From contig DASVRP010000004.1 in assembly GCA_036388555.1 (NCBI GenBank), positions 124,001 to 188,000 on the forward strand: a stretch of 64,000 bases of DNA, read 5' to 3'. The notes under the pieces were generated by a model. It ran no database searches, had not been told where the DNA came from, and saw nothing but the letters and a program-made list of their open reading frames with translations. Origin of the DNA: UBA4665 sp036388555 (lineage in GTDB: Bacteria; Patescibacteriota; Saccharimonadia; Saccharimonadales; UBA4665). Positions within the stretch are counted from its first letter, which is position 1; each line of letters starts with the position of its first letter. A program made the translations under genes and the position numbers. Below are positions 1 through 8,997 of this stretch, piece by piece.

Positions 1-798
1 CGCGGTATGACGAGCATCAGCTCGCGCGACATAACGACCAAGAAGCCGCTGCGCAGCCTGATCGTCATCAAGACCCGCACTAACGGGCGCAACAACCAAG
101 GCCGGATTACCACCCGACACCGCGGTGGCGGCGCCAAGCAGTTCTACCGCCTGGTCAACTTCCGTTTCGAAGCCGGGAAGACAGCGACCGTCGAGCACAT
201 CGAGTATGACCCGAACCGCTCGGCCCGCATCGCCCGCATCAAAGACAATTCCGGCCAGTACCACTACATCCTGGCAGCTAACGGTATGACGGTCGGACAG
301 ACCATCTCCAGCGGCGAGGGCTCTCCGATTGAGACCGGCAATCGCCTGGCACTTAAGAATATTCCTGTCGGTAGCACCATCCACGCTATCGAGCTTCAGC
401 CCGGCCGCGGTGCCCAGCTGGTACGCAGTGCCGGCAACAGCGCCCAGCTTATGGCTAAAGAGGGTGAATACGCCCAGGTCCGCCTGCCATCGGGCGAAGT
501 CCGCAAAATCCTGGTCGAATGTATGGCCAGCATCGGTTCACTCGGTAACGAGCAGCACCAGAACGTCAAGATCGGTAAGGCCGGTCGCAACCGCAACAAG
601 GGCTGGCGCCCGAGTGTCCGCGGTGTCGTCATGAACGCCGTCGATCACCCGCACGGTGGTGGTGATGGTGGCCGTCATCGTATGGCAAAGGCGCCTCGTA
701 CGCCTTGGGGCCAGAAGACACTTGGCTTCAAGACCCGCCGCCGTAAGTCAACAACTAATATGATCGTAAGAAGCCGGTCACTGGCTAAGAGGAAATAA
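1..798 (+). CDS. rplB: 50S ribosomal protein L2, 5' end outside the window
   Basis: L2 is a primary 23S rRNA binder at the peptidyl-transferase region. The first six bases read Arg-Gly in frame before an internal ATG at 7, matching the GRRGM region of L2, so the gene starts upstream and lacks only its first residues here. The visible part has the RNA-binding signature GRNNQGRITTRHRGGG and the conserved histidine loop DHPHGGGDGG near the C-terminus. It ends two bases before rpsS and opens the part of the S10 operon seen in this window. Confidence 0.97.
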   Translation, partial: RGMTSISSRDITTKKPLRSLIVIKTRTNGRNNQGRITTRHRGGGAKQFYRLVNFRFEAGKTATVEHIEYDPNRSARIARIKDNSGQYHYILAANGMTVGQTISSGEGSPIETGNRLALKNIPVGSTIHAIELQPGRGAQLVRSAGNSAQLMAKEGEYAQVRLPSGEVRKILVECMASIGSLGNEQHQNVKIGKAGRNRNKGWRPSVRGVVMNAVDHPHGGGDGGRHRMAKAPRTPWGQKTLGFKTRRRKSTTNMIVRSRSLAKRK

Positions 799-800
799 TC

Positions 801-1070
801 ATGAGTAGATCACTGAAAAAAGGTCCGTTCCTCGATCCAAAACTGATGAAAAAGGTTTTGGCTCTTGGCTCAGACGACCGCACCATCATCAAGACCTGGG
901 CCCGTGCCAGCACGATAACCCCGGATTTCCTGGGCCGCACGATCGCCGTACATAACGGCAAGGTGCATGTCCCTGTCTTCATCACCGAGAACATGGTCGG
1001 CCATAAGCTCGGCGAATTTAGCCCGACACGTAAGTTCCGCAACCATGGCGGTAAGCTGGCGAAGAGGTAA
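801..1070 (+). CDS. rpsS: 30S ribosomal protein S19
   Basis: S19 sits in the head of the small subunit with S13. The 89-residue product is of normal length, begins MSRSLKKGPF and carries the conserved HNGK and GHKLGEF stretches of the family. It lies two bases after rplB and two before rplV, the usual S10-operon order. Nothing in it is unusual. Confidence 0.98.
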   Translation: MSRSLKKGPFLDPKLMKKVLALGSDDRTIIKTWARASTITPDFLGRTIAVHNGKVHVPVFITENMVGHKLGEFSPTRKFRNHGGKLAKR

Positions 1071-1072
1071 TC

Positions 1073-1555
1073 ATGAGTGTAGACACAACTGCAACCAAAG
1101 GTGTCCTGGCTGTCGCCAAAGGCGTCCGGATGAGCCCGCGCAAAGTCGGCGTAGTCGCTGACCTCGTCCGCGGCCGCACCGTCGAAGATGCACTCGTCAT
1201 CCTGGCCAACACGCCACGCCGTTCTGCATTGCCCGTCATCAAGGCGATCGAATCGGCACGCGCTAATGCTGACCACAACCACGGCCTGAAGCCAAAGACG
1301 CTCCGTATTACCGAGATCACAGTCAACCACGGCCCTCGCATCAAGCGCTACCGACCGGCTGCCCACGGCCGTGCATTACCGTTCCAGCGCCGCACCAGCC
1401 ATATCCGTGTCGTCGTTGACGGTGATATCCGTGAAGTCAAGAAACCGGCTGCCAGCTCAGCGAGAGTAACTTCCGCCGCAGCTTCCGATGCGAAGCCAAG
1501 CAAAGCTACGACCGCAGCCAAGCCGGCAACAAAGTCAAAGAAGGAGGACAAATAA
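1073..1555 (+). CDS. rplV: 50S ribosomal protein L22 with C-terminal tail
   Basis: L22 lines the nascent-peptide exit tunnel. The globular domain covers about residues 10-118 and includes the RMSPRKVGVVADLVRG start motif and the HIRVVV end of the fold. About 40 further residues rich in Ala, Lys and Ser follow, making the protein (160 residues) longer than the usual 110-120. The stop overlaps the first base of the rpsC start, so translation is probably coupled. Confidence 0.97.
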   Translation: MSVDTTATKGVLAVAKGVRMSPRKVGVVADLVRGRTVEDALVILANTPRRSALPVIKAIESARANADHNHGLKPKTLRITEITVNHGPRIKRYRPAAHGRALPFQRRTSHIRVVVDGDIREVKKPAASSARVTSAAASDAKPSKATTAAKPATKSKKEDK

Positions 1556-2184
1556 TGGGCCAGAAAGTTAACCCCATCAGCATGCGCCTCCAGCTCAACA
1601 AGGACTGGCGCAGCAAATGGTTCGCTACCCGGCGCGATTACGCAGGCTACCTCAAGGATGACCTGTCGATACGCCGCATGATCGCCAAGAACCTCGGTTC
1701 CCGCGCATCTATCAACAAGGTCGACATCGAGCGCTCACCGAACCTCGTCACAGTCACGATCACTACTGCCAAACCGGGTGTCGTGATCGGCCGCGGTGGC
1801 CAGGGCGCGCAGGAGCTGAAAGCTGCCATCGAAAAGGTCTACAAAGTTCCCGTACGCGTCAACATTGATGAGATCAAAAAATCAGAACTGTACGCCAAGC
1901 TGGTCGCTGAGAACATCGCCCACCAGCTGGAACGCCGTATGAGTTTCCGCCGCGCGATCAAGTCTTCGGCTGCAGCTACGATGCGTGCCGGTGCACTCGG
2001 TATCCGTATCCAGGTTGCCGGCCGATTGAACGGCGCTGAGATGTCACGAACCGAAAAAGAAGTTGCTGGCTCTGTCCCGTTGCATACCATCCGTGCTGAC
2101 ATAGACTATGCCGGTGTGACCGCTAAGACGAATGCCGGTATCATCGGTGTCAAGGTCTGGATTTACAAAGGTGAGGTAGCCTAG
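1555..2184 (+). CDS. rpsC: 30S ribosomal protein S3
   Basis: S3 is part of the mRNA entry site. The 209-residue product begins MGQKVNPISMRL, has the KH-domain GXXG region (VVIGRGGQGAQEL, about residues 75-87) and the C-terminal S3 domain ending in VKVWIYKGE. The start overlaps the rplV stop by one base and an AGGAGG-like stretch lies just upstream inside rplV. Confidence 0.98.
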   Translation: MGQKVNPISMRLQLNKDWRSKWFATRRDYAGYLKDDLSIRRMIAKNLGSRASINKVDIERSPNLVTVTITTAKPGVVIGRGGQGAQELKAAIEKVYKVPVRVNIDEIKKSELYAKLVAENIAHQLERRMSFRRAIKSSAAATMRAGALGIRIQVAGRLNGAEMSRTEKEVAGSVPLHTIRADIDYAGVTAKTNAGIIGVKVWIYKGEVA

Positions 2185-2185
2185 C

Positions 2186-2599
2186 ATGTTGTTACCGAAC
2201 AGAATGAAGTTCCGCAAAGTCCGCAAGGGTAAGATCCGCGGCGTCGCCACAGCCGGTCAGTACATCGCCTACGGCGAATTCGCACTGCAGGCCCAAGGCC
2301 ACGAGCGCATCACCTCACGTCAGATCGAGGCTTCCCGCCAGGCGATGACACGTTACGTCAAGCGCGGCGGCAAGATCTGGATCCGCATCTTCCCGCACAC
2401 TCCTGTGACTCGTAAGCCGCAGGACGTCAAGATGGGTAGTGGTAAGGGCAGCCCTGAATTCTATGTAGCAAAGGTCAAGCCGGGCACTATTCTCTTTGAA
2501 ATGCAGGGAGTGCCGGTCGAGACCGCACGCGAGGCAATGCGGCTGGCAGCACATAAGTTACCAGTCAAGACCAAATTCCTCGTGAAAGAGGAGGCGTAG
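2186..2599 (+). CDS. rplP: 50S ribosomal protein L16
   Basis: L16 organises the A-tRNA region of the large subunit. The 137-residue product has the normal length, starts MLLPNRMKFRKVRKGK and contains the PVTRKPQDVKMGSGKGSPEFYV motif region that identifies the family (about residues 73-94). It follows rpsC by one base. Confidence 0.98.
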   Translation: MLLPNRMKFRKVRKGKIRGVATAGQYIAYGEFALQAQGHERITSRQIEASRQAMTRYVKRGGKIWIRIFPHTPVTRKPQDVKMGSGKGSPEFYVAKVKPGTILFEMQGVPVETAREAMRLAAHKLPVKTKFLVKEEA

Positions 2600-2608
2600 G
2601 CAATAATC

Positions 2609-2809
2609 ATGAAAATAGTAGATATCCGCAAATTATCAACACAAGACCTGACGGTTGAGACCAGCAAGCTCCGCGAGGAGATCGCCAGCCTCAAGCGTGG
2701 CCTGCATATGGGCGAGATTCAGAACGTGCGCGTCATCCGTGGCAAACGTAAGGATCTGGCACGGATGCTGACGGTGCTGAGCGAAGAGCTCATTAAGGAG
2801 AGCAAGTAA
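2609..2809 (+). CDS. rpmC: 50S ribosomal protein L29
   Basis: L29 is a small two-helix protein at the exit tunnel that helps bind trigger factor and SRP. The 66 residues show the expected pattern, with LREEIASLKRGLHMGEI followed by VRVIRGKRKDLARMLTVL. The stop overlaps the rpsQ start (TAATGG), implying coupled translation. Confidence 0.96.
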   Translation: MKIVDIRKLSTQDLTVETSKLREEIASLKRGLHMGEIQNVRVIRGKRKDLARMLTVLSEELIKESK

Positions 2810-3141
2810 TGGCAAAGACAATCATCGGTATTGTGTCGTCTAACAAAACTGACAAGACGATCGTCGTCACTGTGCAGACCCGCAAGACGCACCCGATCTA
2901 CCGCAAACAATATAGTGTCAGCAGTAAGTTCATGGCACATGATGAGAAGAACGAAGCTGAAGTCGGCGACAAGGTAGCTATCGTCGAAACGCGCCCGCTG
3001 AGCGCCCGCAAGCGCCATACGCTGGAGCGCATCATCGAAAAGCCGCTGCTCCGCGAAGATTCGCTGTCATTGACCAAGGCTGAGGAGCCTGTCAAAGCTT
3101 CGAAGGACGAATCAGCAGCAGACGAGGAGGAAGAGTCATGA
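2809..3141 (+). CDS. rpsQ: 30S ribosomal protein S17 with acidic C-terminal tail
   Basis: S17 binds 16S rRNA early in assembly. The OB-fold core (about residues 1-80) has GIVSSNKTDKTIVV and the HPIYRK segment. About 30 extra residues, mostly Glu, Asp, Ser and Ala and ending in EEEES, extend the protein beyond the usual 80-90. The end overlaps the rplN start by four bases. Confidence 0.96.
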   Translation: MAKTIIGIVSSNKTDKTIVVTVQTRKTHPIYRKQYSVSSKFMAHDEKNEAEVGDKVAIVETRPLSARKRHTLERIIEKPLLREDSLSLTKAEEPVKASKDESAADEEEES

Positions 3142-3506
3142 TCCAACAGGAAACCCGCCTCGGTGTCTGCGACAACTCTGGTGCGAAGGAGATCCTCTGC
3201 ATACGCGTCCTCGGCGGCAGTCGCAAGCGCTACGCCCGCGTCGGTGACGTCATCGTCGCTACCGTCAAGCAGGCTGCACCGAACGGCACCGTCAAGAAAA
3301 AATCAGTCGTCAAGGCAGTCATCGTCCGCACCGTCTATCAGATCAACCGCAAGGACGGCTCGACCATCAAATTTGATGATAATGCCGCCGTCATCATCGG
3401 TGAAGATAAATTACCGAAGGCTACCCGTATCTTCGGCCCGGTACCACGCGAACTGCGCGATATGGGGTACGCCAAGATCATCAGCCTTGCACCGGAGGTA
3501 CTATAA
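3138..3506 (+). CDS. rplN: 50S ribosomal protein L14
   Basis: L14 contacts the 30S subunit at bridge B8. The 122-residue product has the standard length and the family signatures MIQQETRLGVCDNSGAKE and ARIFGPVPRELR-like C-terminus (here TRIFGPVPRELRD). It overlaps rpsQ by four bases and rplX by one. Confidence 0.98.
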   Translation: MIQQETRLGVCDNSGAKEILCIRVLGGSRKRYARVGDVIVATVKQAAPNGTVKKKSVVKAVIVRTVYQINRKDGSTIKFDDNAAVIIGEDKLPKATRIFGPVPRELRDMGYAKIISLAPEVL

Positions 3507-3868
3507 TGGCTACGCCCACAAAAAATTCGAAGGACACAGCTAAGCAGATCTTCAAGATCCGCCTCAAGAAGGGTGATACCGTCATCGTCCGCGCCGGCAA
3601 ATACAAGGGCCGGACCGGCAAGGTCACCGCGACCCATCCGACTGAGAACAAGGTGACCGTCGAAGGCATCAATATCGTCAAGAAAGCGATGAAGCCGACT
3701 AAGACCCGTCCACAGGGTGGCATCGTCGAGATTACCAAGCCTATCTGGGTAGCCAAGGTCGGCCTCGTCGAACCTACGACCAAGAAGGCCAGTCGTATCG
3801 GCTACAATGTTGCCGAAGACGGCACTAAGACACGGGTGTTCAAGAGCACCGGAAAGGAGATCAAGTAA
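3506..3868 (+). CDS. rplX: 50S ribosomal protein L24
   Basis: L24 starts large-subunit assembly. A KOW motif (KKGDTVIVRAGKYKGRTGKV, about residues 20-40) and the GGIVEITKPIWVAKVGLV segment identify it. It is 120 residues long with a short charged N-terminal extension before the KOW motif. One-base overlaps join it to rplN and rplE. Confidence 0.97.
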   Translation: MATPTKNSKDTAKQIFKIRLKKGDTVIVRAGKYKGRTGKVTATHPTENKVTVEGINIVKKAMKPTKTRPQGGIVEITKPIWVAKVGLVEPTTKKASRIGYNVAEDGTKTRVFKSTGKEIK

Positions 3869-4482
3869 TGGCTACAACTACCAAAGACGCACCAAAATCA
3901 GCGGCTAAGAAGCCGGCTACCGTAATCTCCCTCCGGCCACGTCTCCGCGAAGAGTACGTCGCTACGATCGCACCAGCACTGATGAAGGAACTCGAATTAT
4001 CGAATCCTCACCAGATCCCACGTCTCGACAAGATCATCGTCAATATCGGTCTCGGCCGTGCTAAGGACGACAAGAAACTGATGGAAATCGCTGCCAACAC
4101 ACTGCGTAAGATTACCGGCCAGGAACCTGTCGAAACCGTCGCCCGTATGTCTATCGCGACATTCAAACTCCGTGAAGGCAATAAGGTCGGCCTGAAGGTC
4201 ACCCTCCGCGGTGACCGTATGTACGAATTCCTCGACCGCCTGTTGACCGTCGTCCTGCCGCGCCTGCGCGACTTCCATGGTGTCAGTGCGAAGGCCTTCG
4301 ACAAGCAGGGCAATTACAGCCTAGGCATGACCGATCAGTCTGTCTTCCCGGAACTGACGTTCGAAGAGACGACCACCGCCCACGGCTTGCAGGCTGTCAT
4401 GGTCATCAAGTGTCAGGAACAAGCCCATGCTAAGGCACTGCTCGACAAATTCGGCATGCCGTTCGAGAAGGAGAACAAATAA
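3868..4482 (+). CDS. rplE: 50S ribosomal protein L5 with N-terminal extension
   Basis: L5 binds 5S rRNA and contacts P-site tRNA. The family core runs from about residue 25 (LREEYVATIAPALMKE) and includes IVNIGLG and the FPELTFEE end segment. The first 20 or so residues, rich in Lys, Ala and Thr, are extra compared with the usual length of about 180. One-base overlaps with rplX and rpsN suggest translational coupling. Confidence 0.97.
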   Translation: MATTTKDAPKSAAKKPATVISLRPRLREEYVATIAPALMKELELSNPHQIPRLDKIIVNIGLGRAKDDKKLMEIAANTLRKITGQEPVETVARMSIATFKLREGNKVGLKVTLRGDRMYEFLDRLLTVVLPRLRDFHGVSAKAFDKQGNYSLGMTDQSVFPELTFEETTTAHGLQAVMVIKCQEQAHAKALLDKFGMPFEKENK

Positions 4483-4751
4483 TGGCTAAACGATCAATCG
4501 TCGTCCGCGACCTCAAGCGACAGAAAATGATAAAGCAGTACGCTGCGAAGCGCGCCGAGCTCAAAGCCCTGGGTGACCAGGAAGGCCTGGCAAAACTGCC
4601 CCGCAATTCAAGCCCGACACGCTGGAAGAACCGCTGTAGCGAAACCGGCCGGCCGCGTGCTTATATGCGTATGTTCGGCCTGAACCGCATCAGTTTCCGC
4701 GAACACGCAAGCAAGGGCGAGATCCCTGGCGTAACTAAGGCCAGCTGGTAG
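4482..4751 (+). CDS. rpsN: 30S ribosomal protein S14, zinc-free long form
   Basis: S14 is a late-assembling protein of the 30S head. The 89-residue product is the long C-minus type. It has NRCSETGRPRAYMRMFGL but not the CxxC-CxxC zinc ribbon of the short type. It overlaps rplE by one base and precedes rpsH. Confidence 0.97.
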   Translation: MAKRSIVVRDLKRQKMIKQYAAKRAELKALGDQEGLAKLPRNSSPTRWKNRCSETGRPRAYMRMFGLNRISFREHASKGEIPGVTKASW

Positions 4752-4767
4752 AAAGGAGTATGCACAT

Positions 4768-5166
4768 ATGATAACTACAACTGATCCTATCGCTGACATG
4801 CTCACCCGCATCCGCAACGCTATCGCCGTCCGTAAGGGCGAGGTAGTTATGCCGCACAGCAAGGCAAAAGAAGCTGTCGCCAAGCTGCTCAAGGATAACG
4901 GCTTCCTGTCGGCTATCCGCGTCAGTGATGCTACAATTGGCAAGACACTCAGCATCACCATCAATGGCGAGTCTGAGAACGCCCGCATCACCGAGATCCA
5001 GCGCCTCAGCAAGCCTGGCCGACGTTACTACGTCGGCGCCAAGGAAATCCCAGTCGTCAAGCGCGGCCGCGGCGTCGTCATCGTCAGTACCTCCAAAGGT
5101 ATGATGACCGGCAAGCAGGCTCAGGCACAAGGTGTCGGCGGCGAATTAATCTGTAAAGTCTACTAA
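4768..5166 (+). CDS. rpsH: 30S ribosomal protein S8
   Basis: S8 binds the central domain of 16S rRNA. The product (132 residues) begins with the typical DPIADMLTRIRNA motif and ends with the GVGGELICKVY motif. An AGAAAGGAG sequence 8-12 bases upstream is a clear ribosome-binding site. Confidence 0.98.
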   Translation: MITTTDPIADMLTRIRNAIAVRKGEVVMPHSKAKEAVAKLLKDNGFLSAIRVSDATIGKTLSITINGESENARITEIQRLSKPGRRYYVGAKEIPVVKRGRGVVIVSTSKGMMTGKQAQAQGVGGELICKVY

Positions 5167-5197
5167 GCCCTCACCAGGGAATAATAAAGGAAATAAT

Positions 5198-5749
5198 ATG
5201 AGTCGAGTTGGAAAACTACCGATCGAGATACCGAACGGCGTGACAATCACTGTCGACCCAAATGAGGACGGGGGCACCATCACGGTGACCGGTCCCAAGG
5301 GAACGCTCAAGCAGTTTACGCTGGAAGGTATCGATATCACACAAGAAGATGGCGTGCTGACAGTAGCCCGCCGTGATGACATGCCCAAGAACCGTGCCAA
5401 GCATGGCCTGATGCGCGCGCTTATCAATAATATGGTTCAAGGTGTCACCACCGGCTTCAGCAAGAAGCTGGAAATCAATGGTGTCGGTTACCGCGTCGCT
5501 ATGGCAGGCGCCGGGCTAAAGCTGAACCTCGGCTTCTCGCATGACGTCAACTTCGCATTGCCTCAGGGCGTGACGGCTGTCGTCGAGCAAAATACCATCA
5601 CAGTCAGCGGCATCAGCAAACAGCAAGTCGGACAGACGGCCGCTGAGATCCGGGCCCTCAAAAAGCCTGAGCCATACAAGGGCAAAGGCATCAAATATGA
5701 AGGCGAGCGCATTATCCGCAAGTCTGGTAAATCTGGAAAGGATAAGTAG
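5198..5749 (+). CDS. rplF: 50S ribosomal protein L6
   Basis: L6 lies near the factor-binding site. It starts MSRVGKLPIEIPNGV and ends with the PEPYKGKGIKYEGERI motif region. At 183 residues it has the usual length, with two repeated alpha/beta domains. It follows rpsH by 31 bases with an AAAGGAAATAAT ribosome-binding region. Confidence 0.98.
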   Translation: MSRVGKLPIEIPNGVTITVDPNEDGGTITVTGPKGTLKQFTLEGIDITQEDGVLTVARRDDMPKNRAKHGLMRALINNMVQGVTTGFSKKLEINGVGYRVAMAGAGLKLNLGFSHDVNFALPQGVTAVVEQNTITVSGISKQQVGQTAAEIRALKKPEPYKGKGIKYEGERIIRKSGKSGKDK

Positions 5750-5757
5750 GTCTCGTC

Positions 5758-6114
5758 ATGACTAACCTCACACGTAAATTACAGACTCGGATGATCCGCA
5801 AGCGCCGCATCCGCAGTGTTGTCAGCGGTACTACCGCCCGGCCGCGCCTGGCTGTACATATCAGCCTGCACCATGTCACCGCCCAGATAATCGATGATAC
5901 GACCCACAAGACGATCGCCTATGCATCAAGCATCGGGCAGAAAGCTGCTACCGGCAGCCTGACTGACAAGGCGAACTGGGTCGGTACCGAAGTTGCAAAG
6001 AAAGCAAAGTCCGCCAAGGTGAACGCAGTCGTCTTTGACCGCGGCGGCCGTTTATATCATGGACGCGTCAAGGCTTTGGCCGACGCCGCTCGTAACGCAG
6101 GATTGGAGTTCTAA
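5758..6114 (+). CDS. rplR: 50S ribosomal protein L18
   Basis: L18 binds 5S rRNA together with L5. The 118 residues include RKRRIRSVVSGTTARPRLAV at the N-terminus and the FDRGGRLYHGRVKALADAAR motif at the C-terminus. Position and length are normal. It ends one base before rpsE. Confidence 0.98.
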   Translation: MTNLTRKLQTRMIRKRRIRSVVSGTTARPRLAVHISLHHVTAQIIDDTTHKTIAYASSIGQKAATGSLTDKANWVGTEVAKKAKSAKVNAVVFDRGGRLYHGRVKALADAARNAGLEF

Positions 6115-6115
6115 T

Positions 6116-6808
6116 ATGGCAGATGCTACAACTACGACTGCTCCCGCCGCAACTGGCGCTCCAGCTGGCGGCCAGCAGGGTGGACCTAACCGTGGAGGCG
6201 GCCCAGGCGGACGCGGTGGTAATGACCGCCGTCAGCGTCGTCCTGAGATGGCCCCAGAAGAGAAACAGTTCGATGAGCGGACACTGCATGTCGACCGCGT
6301 CGCCCGCGTCGTCAAGGGCGGACGCCGCTTCCGTTTCCGCGCGCTTGTCGTCGTCGGTGACCGCAAGGACAAGGTCGGTATCGGCATCGCCAAAGGTGCT
6401 GATGTCACAGCAGCTGTCACTAAAGCGACAGATTCTGCGAAGAAACATATGATCAAAGTACCTCTCTACAAGGGTACGCTCCCGCATGAGACTGAAGCGA
6501 AGGTCGCCGGTGCACGCATACTACTGAAGCCGGCCAGTGCCGGTACCGGCCTGATCGCCGGCGGTGTCGTCCGTACGATTCTTGAGGTCGCCGGCATTAG
6601 CAACGCGCTCAGCAAATCCCTCGGTTCAACCAACAAAGCGAACACTGCGTATGCGACTATCGCAGCTCTGCAGCAGATCGTCCCCGCCAACCAGTGGGTT
6701 ACAACTGCCCAGAACCGCAAGTCAGCAGCTAAGGCAAAGAGCGAGGCGGCTGAAACCCCCAAAACTGAAACTTCCAAGGCTGAAATCAAGAAGAGTGAGG
6801 CTAAATAA
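6116..6808 (+). CDS. rpsE: 30S ribosomal protein S5 with low-complexity ends
   Basis: S5 is involved in translational fidelity and mRNA unwinding. I place the start at the ATG at 6116, directly after the rplR stop; a longer reading frame from 6035 would overlap rplR. Residues 1-50 form an Ala/Thr then Gly/Arg-rich tail. The S5 N domain follows (VARVVKGGRRFRFRALVVVG) and then the C domain (GGVVRTILEVAGI). The last 30 residues are Lys/Ala/Glu-rich. No L30 gene follows, so the usual rpsE-rpmD-rplO order is broken. Confidence 0.97.
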   Translation: MADATTTTAPAATGAPAGGQQGGPNRGGGPGGRGGNDRRQRRPEMAPEEKQFDERTLHVDRVARVVKGGRRFRFRALVVVGDRKDKVGIGIAKGADVTAAVTKATDSAKKHMIKVPLYKGTLPHETEAKVAGARILLKPASAGTGLIAGGVVRTILEVAGISNALSKSLGSTNKANTAYATIAALQQIVPANQWVTTAQNRKSAAKAKSEAAETPKTETSKAEIKKSEAK

Positions 6809-7338
6809 TGAAATTCAATGAACTTACAACACAGAAGAAGCAGTCGCCGAAGCGTGTCGGCCGCGGTATTGCTGCCGGCCAGGGTAAGACTGCCGGCCGC
6901 GGTACTAAGGGCTATGGTTCGCGCACCGGTTCTAAGGCTAAGCCAGGCTTCGCCGGCGGACAGAACCCGATCATGCAGGCCCTGCCAAAACTCCCAGGCT
7001 TCCGCAGCCATCGCGTCAAGATGGAATATGTCTACACGGGCCAATTGGCTGCAATCCCTACCAAAGAAATCGATGGTTATGCGCTTGCAGCCGCCGGCTT
7101 GATCAGCGGTCCATTCGTCCGTGTAAAGCTCCTGACGAAGGGTGACGTTACTAAGGCTGTCACCGTTCGCGTGCAAGGCGCCAGCGCTGCTGCTACAGAG
7201 GCAGTCCAGAAAGCCGGCGGCTCAGTCGTCGTCATGCCGCAGATCGGCCGCGCTACCCGCGAGGAAGTAGAGCACAAGACTTCTGGATCACTCCGCAAGA
7301 CGAAAAAAGCTGCAAAAGCTGAAGCAGCAAAGTCCTAA
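6808..7338 (+). CDS. rplO: 50S ribosomal protein L15
   Basis: L15 is a late-assembly large-subunit protein. The N-terminal Gly-rich stretch (KRVGRGIAAGQGKTAGRGTKG) and the C-terminal GGSVVVMP segment identify it. At 176 residues it is longer than usual because of a Lys/Ala tail. It overlaps the end of rpsE by one base, so rpmD is truly absent at its normal site. Confidence 0.97.
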   Translation: MKFNELTTQKKQSPKRVGRGIAAGQGKTAGRGTKGYGSRTGSKAKPGFAGGQNPIMQALPKLPGFRSHRVKMEYVYTGQLAAIPTKEIDGYALAAAGLISGPFVRVKLLTKGDVTKAVTVRVQGASAAATEAVQKAGGSVVVMPQIGRATREEVEHKTSGSLRKTKKAAKAEAAKS

Positions 7339-7368
7339 AGTACTTTTTACTGCATTTTGAGCCTACCA

Positions 7369-7400
7369 TTGCCTGGTTGCTCTACAATAGATGATATAAT
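7369..7400 (+). promoter_or_regulatory. Possible secY promoter
   Basis: A consensus TATAAT lies at 7395-7400 and a TTGCCT at 7369-7374, about 20 bases apart, which is longer than ideal. Together with the 84-base gap after rplO, this suggests that secY has its own promoter. Confidence 0.45.
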
Positions 7401-7422
7401 GGGCTGAAATGAGGGTGTTACA

Positions 7423-8928
7423 TTGAACTGGAAGGTAATTGGTCGCTCGCTGAAGTCAGCGGATATGCGAAAACGTATTTTTGCGGTACTAGGCATTTTG
7501 CTGATATTCCGTATCCTGGCCCATGTGCCGGTACCGATAAGTGATCCGCAGACGCTGCAGCAGGTGCTCAACAACATTTTCGAGGGCGGTAATTCCCCCC
7601 AGTTCCTGAGCTTCCTGAACGTGCTGTCCGGCGGAGCCCTGGCTAACTTTTCGATCATGATCGCTGGCCTTGGCCCGTATATCAACGCCTCCATCATCAT
7701 GCAGCTGCTTACTAAGGCCATACCGAAGTTAGAAGCGATGCACAAAGAGGGTGAATACGGCCAGAAACGAATCAACCAGTACACCCGTATCCTGACATTC
7801 CCCCTGGCGATTATCCAATCCATCGGTGCCGTCTATCTTATCCGCCAGACTGCCCAGAGTATCGGCGGCGTCGGTGATATCACTGCCAATGCCTCATTAG
7901 GACAATGGATCCTGATGGTCGCAGCGCTGACAGGCGGTTCGATGCTCCTGATGTGGCTCGGTGAGCTAGTTACAGAGCAAAGCATCGGTAATGGTATCTC
8001 ACTTCTTATTACCGTCGGTATCGTCAGCAGCCTGCCGGCGACCATCGCCCAGCTCGGCGGCTCGATATTCGCACCCGGACAGAGCTTCAATCTGTTCGGT
8101 CTGACCGTCCCGGTTAACGGCAAAGCGTTGGCTATCGGACTGGCTATACTTGTGTCCGTCATCATCGTGACGTTCCTAGTTGTCAAACTTAATGAGGCTG
8201 CCAGGAGGATTACCGTCAACTATGCCAAACGTGTCCAGGGTAACCGTGCCTACGGCGGCGTTACGACCATATTGCCGGTCAAGCTCATTACTGCAGGTGT
8301 CGTCCCGATTATCTTCGCTGTCGCATTCCTGAGCGTTCCGACATTCGCCGGCCAGCTGTTTGCCAGCTCTGCCAGTGAGCGGCTGCAGAGCCTATCGGTA
8401 CTTCTGACGCAATGGTTCTCGCCGCCGACGAGCGCCCAGGCGTTCGCAGCCGGTGGCTGGTACTCATACATCTATCCGCTGGCTTACTTCTTCCTCGTAT
8501 TCGTATTCACGTATTTTTACACGAGCATTACGTTCAACTCGAAGGAGATTGCAGAAAACTTGCAGAAACAGGGCGGATTCATCGAGGGCGTGCGCAGCGG
8601 CCAGCAGACCGAACGGCATCTGGCTAAGATCGTCAACAGGCTTACGTTCTTCGGGGCCCTGAGCTTGGGGTTGCTCGCATTGCTCCCCATCATCGCGCAG
8701 ATGTTCGTGACGGCCACGAACATAGCCATCGGCGGTACGAGCGTACTGATCCTCGTATCCGTGGCATTGCAGACGCTACGCTCGCTTGAATCACGTGCAA
8801 TGATGGTGACCTATGACCAATATAGTAGCTCAGACTTCTTTACGGACGCACCTGAAGGTGAGGCCGGAGCGGGCAGCCGTCGTAGCCGGCTTTTGGGTAA
8901 ATTAAAGCGTAAGCCGGATACAAAATGA
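7423..8928 (+). CDS. secY: Protein translocase subunit SecY
   Basis: SecY forms the membrane pore of the Sec translocase with SecE. The 501-residue protein shows about ten hydrophobic segments, the plug-region FSIMIAGLGPYINASIIMQLL and the cytoplasmic loop GKRVQGN-like region (YAKRVQGNRAYGG). The start is a TTG codon at 7423, chosen because the family N-terminus begins here and a GAGGGTG ribosome-binding site lies 6 bases upstream. A charged tail of about 30 residues ends the protein. The usual adk and map genes do not follow it. Confidence 0.97.
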   Translation: MNWKVIGRSLKSADMRKRIFAVLGILLIFRILAHVPVPISDPQTLQQVLNNIFEGGNSPQFLSFLNVLSGGALANFSIMIAGLGPYINASIIMQLLTKAIPKLEAMHKEGEYGQKRINQYTRILTFPLAIIQSIGAVYLIRQTAQSIGGVGDITANASLGQWILMVAALTGGSMLLMWLGELVTEQSIGNGISLLITVGIVSSLPATIAQLGGSIFAPGQSFNLFGLTVPVNGKALAIGLAILVSVIIVTFLVVKLNEAARRITVNYAKRVQGNRAYGGVTTILPVKLITAGVVPIIFAVAFLSVPTFAGQLFASSASERLQSLSVLLTQWFSPPTSAQAFAAGGWYSYIYPLAYFFLVFVFTYFYTSITFNSKEIAENLQKQGGFIEGVRSGQQTERHLAKIVNRLTFFGALSLGLLALLPIIAQMFVTATNIAIGGTSVLILVSVALQTLRSLESRAMMVTYDQYSSSDFFTDAPEGEAGAGSRRSRLLGKLKRKPDTK

Positions 8929-8950
8929 TGTCTGCTGATGTAATTATTGC

Positions 8951-8980
8951 TTTACAGAACAGGGTGTCATCTGCTATAGT
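8951..8980 (+). promoter_or_regulatory. Promoter for infA
   Basis: TTTACA at 8951-8956 and TATAGT at 8975-8980 are 18 bases apart. The predicted start of transcription is about 11 bases before the infA ATG, and there is no Shine-Dalgarno sequence between them. Confidence 0.55.
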
Positions 8981-8997
8981 TAGAACTTGTTATATTT